Source: Aquimarina acroporae (lineage in GTDB: Bacteria > Bacteroidota > Bacteroidia > Flavobacteriales > Flavobacteriaceae). From it: DNA of 64,000 nt. Positions 53,591-61,853 of the stretch are shown one piece after another. The stretch lies in NCBI RefSeq assembly GCF_023195925.1, contig NZ_JALPRE010000001.1, forward strand, positions 62,001 through 126,000, given 5' to 3'. How positions within the stretch are numbered: position 1 is the stretch's first letter; every line of letters begins with the position of its first letter. The notes under the pieces were generated by a model. It did not search any database, was not told where the DNA came from, and saw only the letters and a program-made list of their open reading frames with translations. The position numbers and the translations under genes are program-made.

Positions 53591-55993
53591 ATGATTGTAA
53601 ATACTGAATTAGAGCATAAAGGAAATTTATTTCCAGGTAAAATAGCTTCCTTTTCTCAAGATGTAGATAAAATAAACTTCACCACCGAAAATGGAGTCAT
53701 TCTTCAGGTTACTATTTTAAGGGGTAGTGTTATTCGTTTTAGGTATGCTACCGACAACAATTTTGAAAATGATTTTTCTTATGCTATAAGTGAAGATGGG
53801 GCAAGGGGGTATAGCAAACTAGATGTAGAAGAACATGATGATCATTATGCTATTATTACCTCAAGAATAAAATTAACTATACATAAAGCAGATCTTAAAA
53901 CGGCTATTTATGACCTGGAGGGAAATGTAATTTGTAAAGATGATTGGGGATTTCATTGGGAGCAGAGCTATGAATATGGAGGAAATATTGTAAAAATGAG
54001 TAAATCTGCGCCTCAAGGTGAATGTTATTATGGTTTGGGTGACAAGCCAATGCATCTTAATCTTAAGGGAAAACGAATAGAAAACTGGGCAACAGACCAA
54101 TATGCTTTTGGGAAAGATCAGGATCCATTGTATAAAAGTGTACCTTTTTATACAGGATTGTATGAGGAAAGAGCTTATGGTATATTCTTCGATAATACAT
54201 TTAGGACGTTTTTCGATTTTTGTCAAGAACGACGTAACGTGACTAGTTTTTGGGCACAAGGAGGAGAAATGAATTACTATTTCTTCTATGGTCCTAATAT
54301 GCAAGATGTAATTACACGTTATACAGATCTTACAGGTAAACCAGAACTACCTCCATTATGGTCTTTGGGATATCACCAATGTAAATGGAGTTATTATCCT
54401 GAAAGTAAAGTAAAAGAAATCACCAATAAATTTAGAGAGCTAAAAATCCCATGTGATGCTATTTATCTAGATATAGATTATATGGAAGGTTTTAGATGTT
54501 TTACCTGGAGTAAAGAGTATTTTCCTGATCCGAAACGAATGGTAGCAGAACTTGCCGAAGACGGATATAAAACAGTAGTAATTATAGACCCAGGAATTAA
54601 GATTGATGATGACTATTGGGTGTATAAGGAGGCTATGGATAATGATTATTTCTGTAAACGAGCAGATGGTCCTTATATGAGAGGCAAAGTATGGCCAGGA
54701 GAATGTTATTTTCCAGATTTTACAAATCCAAAGGTAAGAGAATGGTGGTCTGGATTGTTTAAGGAGATTATTGATGAAATTGGAGTAAAAGGGGTGTGGA
54801 ATGATATGAATGAGCCAGCAGTTATGGAGGTTCCAGGAAAAACATTCCCTAATGATGTACGTCATAACTATGATGGTAACCCCTGTAGTCATAGAAAAGC
54901 ACATAATATCTATGGTACCCAAATGGCCAGGGCTACCTATGAAGGTGTGAAGAAGTTTGCCTATCCTAAACGACCTTTTATTATTACAAGATCAGCGTAC
55001 TCTGGAGCACAACGATATACATCATCATGGACCGGAGATAATGTTGCCACTTGGGAACATTTATGGATTGCCAATATCCAGGCTCAACGAATGAGTATGA
55101 GTGGTATGTCATTCACTGGTAGTGATATTGGTGGGTTCGCCGAGCATCCAACAGGTGAACTCTATGCAAGATGGATTCAATTGGGCGTATTTCACCCGTT
55201 TTGTCGTACGCACTCTTCTGGTGATCATGGTAACCAAGAACCATGGACATTTGGTGAAGAAGTAGTAGATGTCACTCGTAAATTTGTAGAATTACGTTAT
55301 CAACTACTGCCATACCTGTATACTATGTTCTGGGAGTATGCAGAGCAAGGTATTCCTATGCTAAAACCTTTGGTGTTGTTTGATCAGCTTGATCCTCAAA
55401 CACATTATAGGACTGATGAGTTTATTTTCGGAAACCAGATTTTAGTGTGCCCGGTACAAGAACCAAATTCCAAAGGTAGACGTATGTATATTCCAAGAGG
55501 TAACTGGTACAATTACTGGACAAGAGAATATGTAAAAGGAGGTATGGAACAATGGGTAGATGCAGATCTTGATATTATTCCTCTATTTGTAAAGGAAGGA
55601 GCCATAATCCCTAAATATCCTGTACAACAATATGTTGGAGAAAAAACAATAGATCAACTTTGTTTAGAGGTATACTACAAATTAGGAAACAAAGAAGTTT
55701 CTAAGGTGTATGAAGATGCTCAGGATGGTTATGATTATATGAAAGGAAGATTCAGTTTACGAAGTTTTTCATTTACTGGTAAAGAGAATGAAGTTATCAT
55801 ACAACAACATAAAGATGGTACGTTTGTAACTGAATATGAAACTATCAAAATTGATTTTATAGGCCTTCCTTTTACCATAAAAGAAGTAGAAATAGACAAT
55901 GTTGTGGTATCTCTAGATAGTATTAACTATGATAAAGAAAACGGAAGTATGGTAATCCCGAAAGGATTTACCGAGCTTCATGTCACTGCTTAA
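53591..55993 (+). CDS. GH31 alpha-glucosidase
   Basis: 800 residues, typical of GH31. The nucleophile Asp is in KGVWNDMNEPAVME, the acid/base Asp in SWTGDNVATWEHL; PLWSLGYHQCKWSYYPE, YLDIDYMEGFRCFTW and RTHSSGDHGNQEPWTF are family stretches. No signal peptide, so cytosolic. It likely hydrolyses alpha-1,4 or alpha-1,6 glucosides released from glycogen or maltodextrins. It lies 160 bases after glgB, so it could share or have its own promoter. Overlaps the convergent ATPase gene by 11 bases. Confidence 0.93.
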   Translation: MIVNTELEHKGNLFPGKIASFSQDVDKINFTTENGVILQVTILRGSVIRFRYATDNNFENDFSYAISEDGARGYSKLDVEEHDDHYAIITSRIKLTIHKADLKTAIYDLEGNVICKDDWGFHWEQSYEYGGNIVKMSKSAPQGECYYGLGDKPMHLNLKGKRIENWATDQYAFGKDQDPLYKSVPFYTGLYEERAYGIFFDNTFRTFFDFCQERRNVTSFWAQGGEMNYYFFYGPNMQDVITRYTDLTGKPELPPLWSLGYHQCKWSYYPESKVKEITNKFRELKIPCDAIYLDIDYMEGFRCFTWSKEYFPDPKRMVAELAEDGYKTVVIIDPGIKIDDDYWVYKEAMDNDYFCKRADGPYMRGKVWPGECYFPDFTNPKVREWWSGLFKEIIDEIGVKGVWNDMNEPAVMEVPGKTFPNDVRHNYDGNPCSHRKAHNIYGTQMARATYEGVKKFAYPKRPFIITRSAYSGAQRYTSSWTGDNVATWEHLWIANIQAQRMSMSGMSFTGSDIGGFAEHPTGELYARWIQLGVFHPFCRTHSSGDHGNQEPWTFGEEVVDVTRKFVELRYQLLPYLYTMFWEYAEQGIPMLKPLVLFDQLDPQTHYRTDEFIFGNQILVCPVQEPNSKGRRMYIPRGNWYNYWTREYVKGGMEQWVDADLDIIPLFVKEGAIIPKYPVQQYVGEKTIDQLCLEVYYKLGNKEVSKVYEDAQDGYDYMKGRFSLRSFSFTGKENEVIIQQHKDGTFVTEYETIKIDFIGLPFTIKEVEIDNVVVSLDSINYDKENGSMVIPKGFTELHVTA

Positions 55994-58900
55994 AGAGTCT
56001 TGCAAACCATGTTACCACTTTGGTTAAATCACCTTTGTTGATTTGTTCAAGTTTGGTATTTAGGTTCATCGCTCTTTTTTCTAATTGATCTTCTATATAT
56101 CCATAATCTTTCGTTTTTTCCATAGGGTTTATAGCTTCTATGTCTTTTTGTAATCTAGTATCTGTGGTAATATTCCATAATTTTATGGTGTTATCTTCGC
56201 TACTGGTTATAATGAAATTCTCATCGCTATCTACAAAAGATACATTTATGAGTGGCTTTTCATGTGCAATAAATTGCTTGATAAGTACATTACTTTCGTT
56301 AAATAAATTAGCTCCATTATCTCGGCTTCCTATGAGCATATTTCCTTTTGGATCCAGAGCAATGGTTTTTAATTCTTTGTCGTGTACCCAATGTTCATGA
56401 ATATTTTCATTGTCGTACAAATCGAATACCATAATTTTCCCTTGTAAGCCAACAAACAATCTGTCGGTATTTTCATCAATACTAAATGTACTTACCTTGA
56501 AATGCTCTATTTGTCGACGTCTTTTCTTTGAAGGTTGATGTGTTTTTTGTAAATAATGATTAAACACGTTGGTCTTTATATTAGTGCTATCATTTGTATA
56601 AAAGTGATTGTTTTTATCCAAAACAAGGTAGTCTTTGTGAGCAACTGTTTTTATCTTTTCAATAACCCCTGGTAATGAAGTTTCCAATTGTAATTCATAT
56701 TGTCCAGACCAAATATCAATGATAACCTTATATAGTTTTTTGTCAATACTGAAAAGAAAAGAAGCTCCACTAAGGTGCTCAATTTGTATTATTTCTCCTT
56801 TGCTAATAGATTCACCTTTTAAAACAAAAACTTCATTCGCAAGATGATCCATCAGCTGAAGTTTTATTTCTCCGGTATCAGAATGTTTACTTAATACAAG
56901 AGTTCTTAAATAGGTGTCGTTTGGGGTAAGAGTAAAAGGTTCAAAAGCCAATATGTTGTCTTCTTTGTAGCGATTGATAATAGCACCATTCTTTTCTCTA
57001 TAAGACAAAGTAAATACACTAAAACTATTATTTTTACTTAAAGTGAAAATGTATAGAGAATCGTCTACTCTTCGAGTTTTGGTAGTTTTAAGTTCGAATC
57101 CTTCTTCTAGAGCAATGCTGTTATGATAAAAAGGAGTGCTAAGGAATTCTTTGTAAAGGTTATTTTTGAAATTATTGACTAGGGTGTTTTCCTGATCTTG
57201 AATAATTTTTGTCTTAAGAGTAGAATCTGCAAGTAATACATAGTTAAACGATTTGGTCTTGTCGTATCGATTTATTTCTATAGCATGTCCGAGCAACTCA
57301 GCAGTTTCATTTTCTTTCTCAGAATCCCATAATAATATAGATAAGATTCCTGAAGTGAGAGCAAGACAAGTAATGGCCAAAGAATAGAAAATTATCTTTT
57401 TTCTTCTTCTTTTAAAGCGCAGACGTTCTCTTTCTTCCTTTAAACTTTCCTTTTTACTCTCTTCAAAAAAAAGTTTTTTTCGTTGCAACCGTTCTTTGTC
57501 TTCATCTATCATGATAAAATCCATATACGGTTTCATACGTTCTATTTGTTGCGTAGAGAGTAACGTGGTTTTATCCTGTCCGCCTTCATCAAATAAGCTA
57601 AAGGAAGATACAAAATCATCTTTGATGAGCTGCTTATAATCATCTTCAGTAGAGTGGAAGTTACTTATTACTTTTGCAATAATATCATGACTCAGTTCAG
57701 CATATTCTTTTTCGGTATTCTGATCGGTATTGAGTTTTAAGATACCTTTGTCGCTTAGTTCTTCAATAATTTCTGAAAGGGTGTCGTTATAAGCTTCTTC
57801 ATTTACCTCACCCCAGATATGATTTTGAATTTTATGTGCAACGGTGGTATCGCTTATGATGTAGTAGTTATCGTTTTGAATGGTTAAAGGAATTCTCTTT
57901 TTAAGATCATCCTTGGTTTTGAAGTGTTTTAAAAACTTTATAACACAATCTTTATGCTCGCTATAATTATTAAGTTTGTTATTAGGGTTTTGTATTATGG
58001 TGTTGTTGATTTCCTTAATATATTCTTGCAATACTTTTTCAATAGTTCCAAAATCTTTGATTTCATTCTCTTCGAGTTCTAAGGGTAAATATTCTCTTGT
58101 TGAAGATTTTTCTTGTCTCCCATAGGTGTTATAATAATCGATCTTGTATAACCGATCTAAGTACACTTGAAGGAAAGGAAAATGATATGATTCGGTTTCA
58201 TTTTCCTGAATTTTAACCTTATCTAGGATATATTCTATGCGCTTGTCTTGAACTTCGCTAGGTATTACATCTTTAGTTTTATCGGCGACCTGGTTTATGT
58301 TAAATTCTACAAATGATTTTTTTATGATCTGTTTTACGGTAGATCTATCAGGATGAGTAAGTCTTAGTTTTTTATAGAATATCTGTGGCACATAGGATTG
58401 TAGTTGGTCTAAATACCCAAAATACTCTTCACGCAATGATATAATGATATTGAAAGGTACTTTATGATCAAAAACGAGTTTTAAAAATAACCCCAGACGA
58501 TCAATTTCTTGAGGGCTCCCATACACGAACAGTTCTTCAAACTGATCAAAAATAACAAGAGGAGCACTATTGTTAGCTCCTTTTTGGATGCAAGTGTTTA
58601 TTAAATGGGTGTATAAGCTTTTAGAAGTTTTATCAATTTTTAAATGAATCTCCTTTAATTCAAAAAGTTGATTTTTTCTTTGATCGGCATAATGACCTAA
58701 GCGTTCCTTTAATTTTGAAATTAGTGTCGAGGTATCTAGGGTTTCTGTTTGTTGGTATGTAGTGGTATCTTGTGCTATGAAGGAAGTTTTTCTTTTTTTC
58801 TGTTTAATACCTATAATATCATCTTCAATTTCCAGAATTAGTCTTTCTGTTTCTGAGATATCGATTAAAATTTTATTTAGCTCTGAATGAAACGAAAAGA

Positions 58901-59213
58901 AATTATCTAACAATTGTGCTCCGATGTTTTCTTCATTACGTCCAAAAATCTTATGTTTTATCGATGTAATCAGATTTTGATTACGTCGAATGCTAATGAC
59001 TCTTTTTTCTTTTTTAATTCTGTTTAGTAATCCACAATAAATCAGACTGGTTTTTCCAGATCCCGAAGGACCATGTAAAATCATGATTGTGGAGTCTTTA
59101 TAGAGCTCATAAAGACTTGAAGTCTCTTTGTCTCTTCCAAAATAGGTGTTTACATCATCTTTTTTGTAAGAATCCAGAAACTTGAAGGGAGATGTTATTG
59201 TTCTATGTGGCAT
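55983..59213 (-). CDS. nSTAND-type ATPase with WD40-like repeats, membrane-anchored
   Basis: 1076 residues. N-terminal P-loop of the STAND class: Walker A GPSGSGKTS (48-56) in MILHGPSGSGKTSLIYCGLL, Walker B LVIFDQFEELFVYGS (about 220), followed by helical arms. One transmembrane helix (FYSLAITCLALTSGILSILLW, about 610-630), then a C-terminal beta-propeller-like half with WD-type repeats (LINVSFVDSDENFIITSSED and NTIKLWNI, about 990-1020). The propeller is predicted on the far side of the membrane or lining it. Probable sensor/scaffold that activates the CHAT protease encoded one base upstream. Last gene of the operon. Confidence 0.82.
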   Translation of the reverse strand: MPHRTITSPFKFLDSYKKDDVNTYFGRDKETSSLYELYKDSTIMILHGPSGSGKTSLIYCGLLNRIKKEKRVISIRRNQNLITSIKHKIFGRNEENIGAQLLDNFFSFHSELNKILIDISETERLILEIEDDIIGIKQKKRKTSFIAQDTTTYQQTETLDTSTLISKLKERLGHYADQRKNQLFELKEIHLKIDKTSKSLYTHLINTCIQKGANNSAPLVIFDQFEELFVYGSPQEIDRLGLFLKLVFDHKVPFNIIISLREEYFGYLDQLQSYVPQIFYKKLRLTHPDRSTVKQIIKKSFVEFNINQVADKTKDVIPSEVQDKRIEYILDKVKIQENETESYHFPFLQVYLDRLYKIDYYNTYGRQEKSSTREYLPLELEENEIKDFGTIEKVLQEYIKEINNTIIQNPNNKLNNYSEHKDCVIKFLKHFKTKDDLKKRIPLTIQNDNYYIISDTTVAHKIQNHIWGEVNEEAYNDTLSEIIEELSDKGILKLNTDQNTEKEYAELSHDIIAKVISNFHSTEDDYKQLIKDDFVSSFSLFDEGGQDKTTLLSTQQIERMKPYMDFIMIDEDKERLQRKKLFFEESKKESLKEERERLRFKRRRKKIIFYSLAITCLALTSGILSILLWDSEKENETAELLGHAIEINRYDKTKSFNYVLLADSTLKTKIIQDQENTLVNNFKNNLYKEFLSTPFYHNSIALEEGFELKTTKTRRVDDSLYIFTLSKNNSFSVFTLSYREKNGAIINRYKEDNILAFEPFTLTPNDTYLRTLVLSKHSDTGEIKLQLMDHLANEVFVLKGESISKGEIIQIEHLSGASFLFSIDKKLYKVIIDIWSGQYELQLETSLPGVIEKIKTVAHKDYLVLDKNNHFYTNDSTNIKTNVFNHYLQKTHQPSKKRRRQIEHFKVSTFSIDENTDRLFVGLQGKIMVFDLYDNENIHEHWVHDKELKTIALDPKGNMLIGSRDNGANLFNESNVLIKQFIAHEKPLINVSFVDSDENFIITSSEDNTIKLWNITTDTRLQKDIEAINPMEKTKDYGYIEDQLEKRAMNLNTKLEQINKGDLTKVVTWFARLFKQ

Positions 59214-59214
59214 A

Positions 59215-61002
59215 CTATGAGCTGGCGATTAAGTTTTTGATATACCCAAAATGATCTCGTATTTTCTTTTTTTCCTCAATCTGAATGATATTCTCTTTAC
59301 CATCTTTGTAAAGTGCCCAAATCATAGATTCCTCTAAAGGAACTTCTATTTCTTCACCAAGGTCTTTTTGAACACCGTTGTTTTGTCTGTACACTTTGGC
59401 ATTTACGACTTCTTTGTAGATAAGTTTTTCTGTAGCTTCAGAGTATCGATCTAAATAATATAGTTTGATTTTATCTTTTGCCACAGAGGTAGAGTTTACA
59501 TCGAGATAAAAAGGGGATAGGTTCAATTCTCTTTTTAAAGCGCCATTGTCGTTGGCTACAGTACATAGATATACCGAGTGAATATCAATGTCAAAACCTG
59601 GCTCATTGTCATTAATATTATAAACAACACTCTTTTGTTCGTCTAAAGCTATGGGTCTGTTTGAAACAGGATAATATGATCTATTAATCACATAAGATCG
59701 CTGCTCGTTATATCGAAATTGATTATAAAAAACATCATATATAGATTCTATACCAAGCGATCTTAAAAATTTGAATTTTCGTATAAATTCATGAAGATAA
59801 AGTTCAGTTCGCATATAGTCATGCACATCGATATCGTTATTTTCATGAGCAGAGAAAAAATCTGATATTTCTTTAAAGATATTTCGATGTTCCAAAACAC
59901 AATGCTTTAAATCAATCCATAGTTCGTTTTTTGTTATATAATCATCTGGTATATTGGAGTAGATAAATGCAAGATCTTCAGAAATTTTATCTTGTACATG
60001 CGATTCCCATGCGATCTCAAGGTTTTCTCTTAATATTTCCTTGAGTTGGTTACTTAATTTAATGGTGAATTCATTACCGTGCTCTTTAGATATGGACCAG
60101 ATGATAGAGTACGCCGAAAATTTCAAAAAATTTAAAAACTCTTTAAACAAACTCCTGATTACCCAATATCGTTCTTTACTAAGTTCTTGATAAACACTGT
60201 TATTGATATCGTTGAATTCAGATAAAATTTCTAAATGAATACATAAGAAATAAGGGTAGTATTTATATAAATCTTCGGTTAACTTTTCATTTTCTTTAAT
60301 TTCATTGACCAATTCCTTGAATTTACTTTTCAAAGGATAATTACCAGGATTAGAATTATAGGTTACTCTTTGATCAAAATTAGCCGCTGTATCCTTATTG
60401 ATTTTAATAATATAGTTGTTCGTTTTTTTAGTAAGTTCTTCCAAAGACATAACACCTCGTTCTGTATCATCTGGGTCCTCAAAATATCCTTCAAAAAACC
60501 CTATGGTTTGATGATATATGCTTTTAATGAAATCACTATTGGTTAAGTTTTCTTTATTGGCTAATAATAAATTGTATAGTCTAACAGAAAATTGCTGTGC
60601 AAATGAATCGTACACGGGTGTTTTGGTACCAATTACAATGGGTACGTTATGTAGGGCATCGACTATTTCACCAGTAGAACACCCATTAATAAAAACCATT
60701 TTTAATTTGGGAGAAGCGTTTAAGATCTTTATAAGTCCTTGGTTGCGAAATATATCATCACTCAGTTTTAGCGTCTGCGCTTTGTCATTATGGTGTCCAC
60801 TAAAATGAAATATGGTCATTTCATTGGTGAGTTTTTCTAAGTTACCCATAAACCCCTTGATTCCAGCATCTTTAAGTAAAGGAGCATTAAAAGTATCGAT
60901 ATGGTTCAGGAAAAGATCGTTGATTTTATCACGTTCCTGATCCAAATAGTTTAGTGGATTATCTTGGTCATTTTCAAATATTCCTACAAATATCTCCTTC
61001 AT
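59215..61002 (-). CDS. CHAT-domain (caspase-like) protease
   Basis: 595 residues. N-terminal caspase-like fold with the catalytic dyad: His70 in MTIFHFSGHHNDKAQ and Cys108 in MVFINGCSTGEIVDAL, each at the end of a predicted strand; IVIGTKTPVYDSFAQQFSVRLY follows as in CHAT peptidases. The ~420-residue C-terminal part is helical and then beta-rich, unlike known domains to my eye, and may receive the signal from the nSTAND protein. Starts 20 bases after the gasdermin-like gene; 1 base before the ATPase gene. Likely activates the gasdermin by cleavage (inference from known systems). Confidence 0.82.
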   Translation of the reverse strand: MKEIFVGIFENDQDNPLNYLDQERDKINDLFLNHIDTFNAPLLKDAGIKGFMGNLEKLTNEMTIFHFSGHHNDKAQTLKLSDDIFRNQGLIKILNASPKLKMVFINGCSTGEIVDALHNVPIVIGTKTPVYDSFAQQFSVRLYNLLLANKENLTNSDFIKSIYHQTIGFFEGYFEDPDDTERGVMSLEELTKKTNNYIIKINKDTAANFDQRVTYNSNPGNYPLKSKFKELVNEIKENEKLTEDLYKYYPYFLCIHLEILSEFNDINNSVYQELSKERYWVIRSLFKEFLNFLKFSAYSIIWSISKEHGNEFTIKLSNQLKEILRENLEIAWESHVQDKISEDLAFIYSNIPDDYITKNELWIDLKHCVLEHRNIFKEISDFFSAHENNDIDVHDYMRTELYLHEFIRKFKFLRSLGIESIYDVFYNQFRYNEQRSYVINRSYYPVSNRPIALDEQKSVVYNINDNEPGFDIDIHSVYLCTVANDNGALKRELNLSPFYLDVNSTSVAKDKIKLYYLDRYSEATEKLIYKEVVNAKVYRQNNGVQKDLGEEIEVPLEESMIWALYKDGKENIIQIEEKKKIRDHFGYIKNLIASS

Positions 61003-61022
61003 TGGTTTATGTTTAAGTCATT

Positions 61023-61853
61023 CTAAAATTCAATTAATAAAGGATTTGCCTGATTTTCATCCAATAATAGTTTTGGAATTGTTACAACTGGCAAAGTATC
61101 GACAGGTCCAGCCGCGGCAGCTCTTATATTATCTAACCATTCACCTCTTGAAAACTTACCGGTTATAGAATCAATGGTAATTTCTACACATGTAAATGCA
61201 TAAGTTAGAGCAGTATCCCCAGTAAATTTCACCTCGTTTTCTGAGACTTTTTCTATAGATAATTTGGTGTCTATATTGGAAAGGTATTCCTGTATAAGTG
61301 GGATGTTAATCTCTGCTCCAGTCGTATTATCTTTATAAGTTGCTAATGAGAAATCTGTGCTAGTAAGCACATCTGTGATTAATGCCAGTTTTACATTTTT
61401 TTTGTGTATGATGTCTTCTATAAACATGTTGTCTGGATCCCCTTTTATATCATTAGAAACTAAAATATGACCTAGTTCTAGTGGGTCTATGTATTTACGT
61501 ATTACATTTCCGAAAGAAAAAGACATTTTCGAAGAACCTTTTACTGAAGCTCCAATAACCGCGGGGTCAAGACCAAGAGCTTTGATGAAGTTCCCCAAAA
61601 TATCAAATCCTATCTTGAAGTCTATTTTTTTTGTTTTTACATTAGACACTTCTGCGACAGGTGAAGTATGAATGGTAATTACATGCTTAAAACCATCTTT
61701 AACCAAAAACTTAAATTCTCCCAAGTATTTTGGTTTATGATCATTTATTTCCAGCATGCACATAGGCTGAATTCTCGCTTCGGGTATCTTAAGAGGGTTC
61801 GCATCAAACAAATCTCTTATCTCATCGGTAATCTTGTTTTTACAAATTCTCAT
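61023..61853 (-). CDS. Probable bacterial gasdermin (bGSDM)
   Basis: 276 residues, the usual bGSDM size. I recognise the family by pattern: KIPEARIQPMCMLEINDH, KYLGEFKFLV, then KIGFDILGNFIKALGLDPAV, KMSFSFGNVIRKYIDPLELG, LALITDVLTSTDFSLATYKD and ALTYAFTCVEITID. Cys4 (MRIC) matches the N-terminal Cys that is palmitoylated in characterised bGSDMs. A small-residue linker (IRAAAAGPVDTLP, about 243-255) separates the core from a ~20-residue tail ending LLIEF, the right place for an inhibitory tail and cleavage site. It overlaps the SGNH gene by ATGA and is followed by the CHAT protease. No database check was possible. Confidence 0.7.
   Translation of the reverse strand: MRICKNKITDEIRDLFDANPLKIPEARIQPMCMLEINDHKPKYLGEFKFLVKDGFKHVITIHTSPVAEVSNVKTKKIDFKIGFDILGNFIKALGLDPAVIGASVKGSSKMSFSFGNVIRKYIDPLELGHILVSNDIKGDPDNMFIEDIIHKKNVKLALITDVLTSTDFSLATYKDNTTGAEINIPLIQEYLSNIDTKLSIEKVSENEVKFTGDTALTYAFTCVEITIDSITGKFSRGEWLDNIRAAAAGPVDTLPVVTIPKLLLDENQANPLLIEF

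Noticed and set aside
53873..54922. Two long antisense ORFs inside the GH31 gene
   Set aside because: The GH31 catalytic motifs on the plus strand are intact throughout; the antisense frames show no domain.
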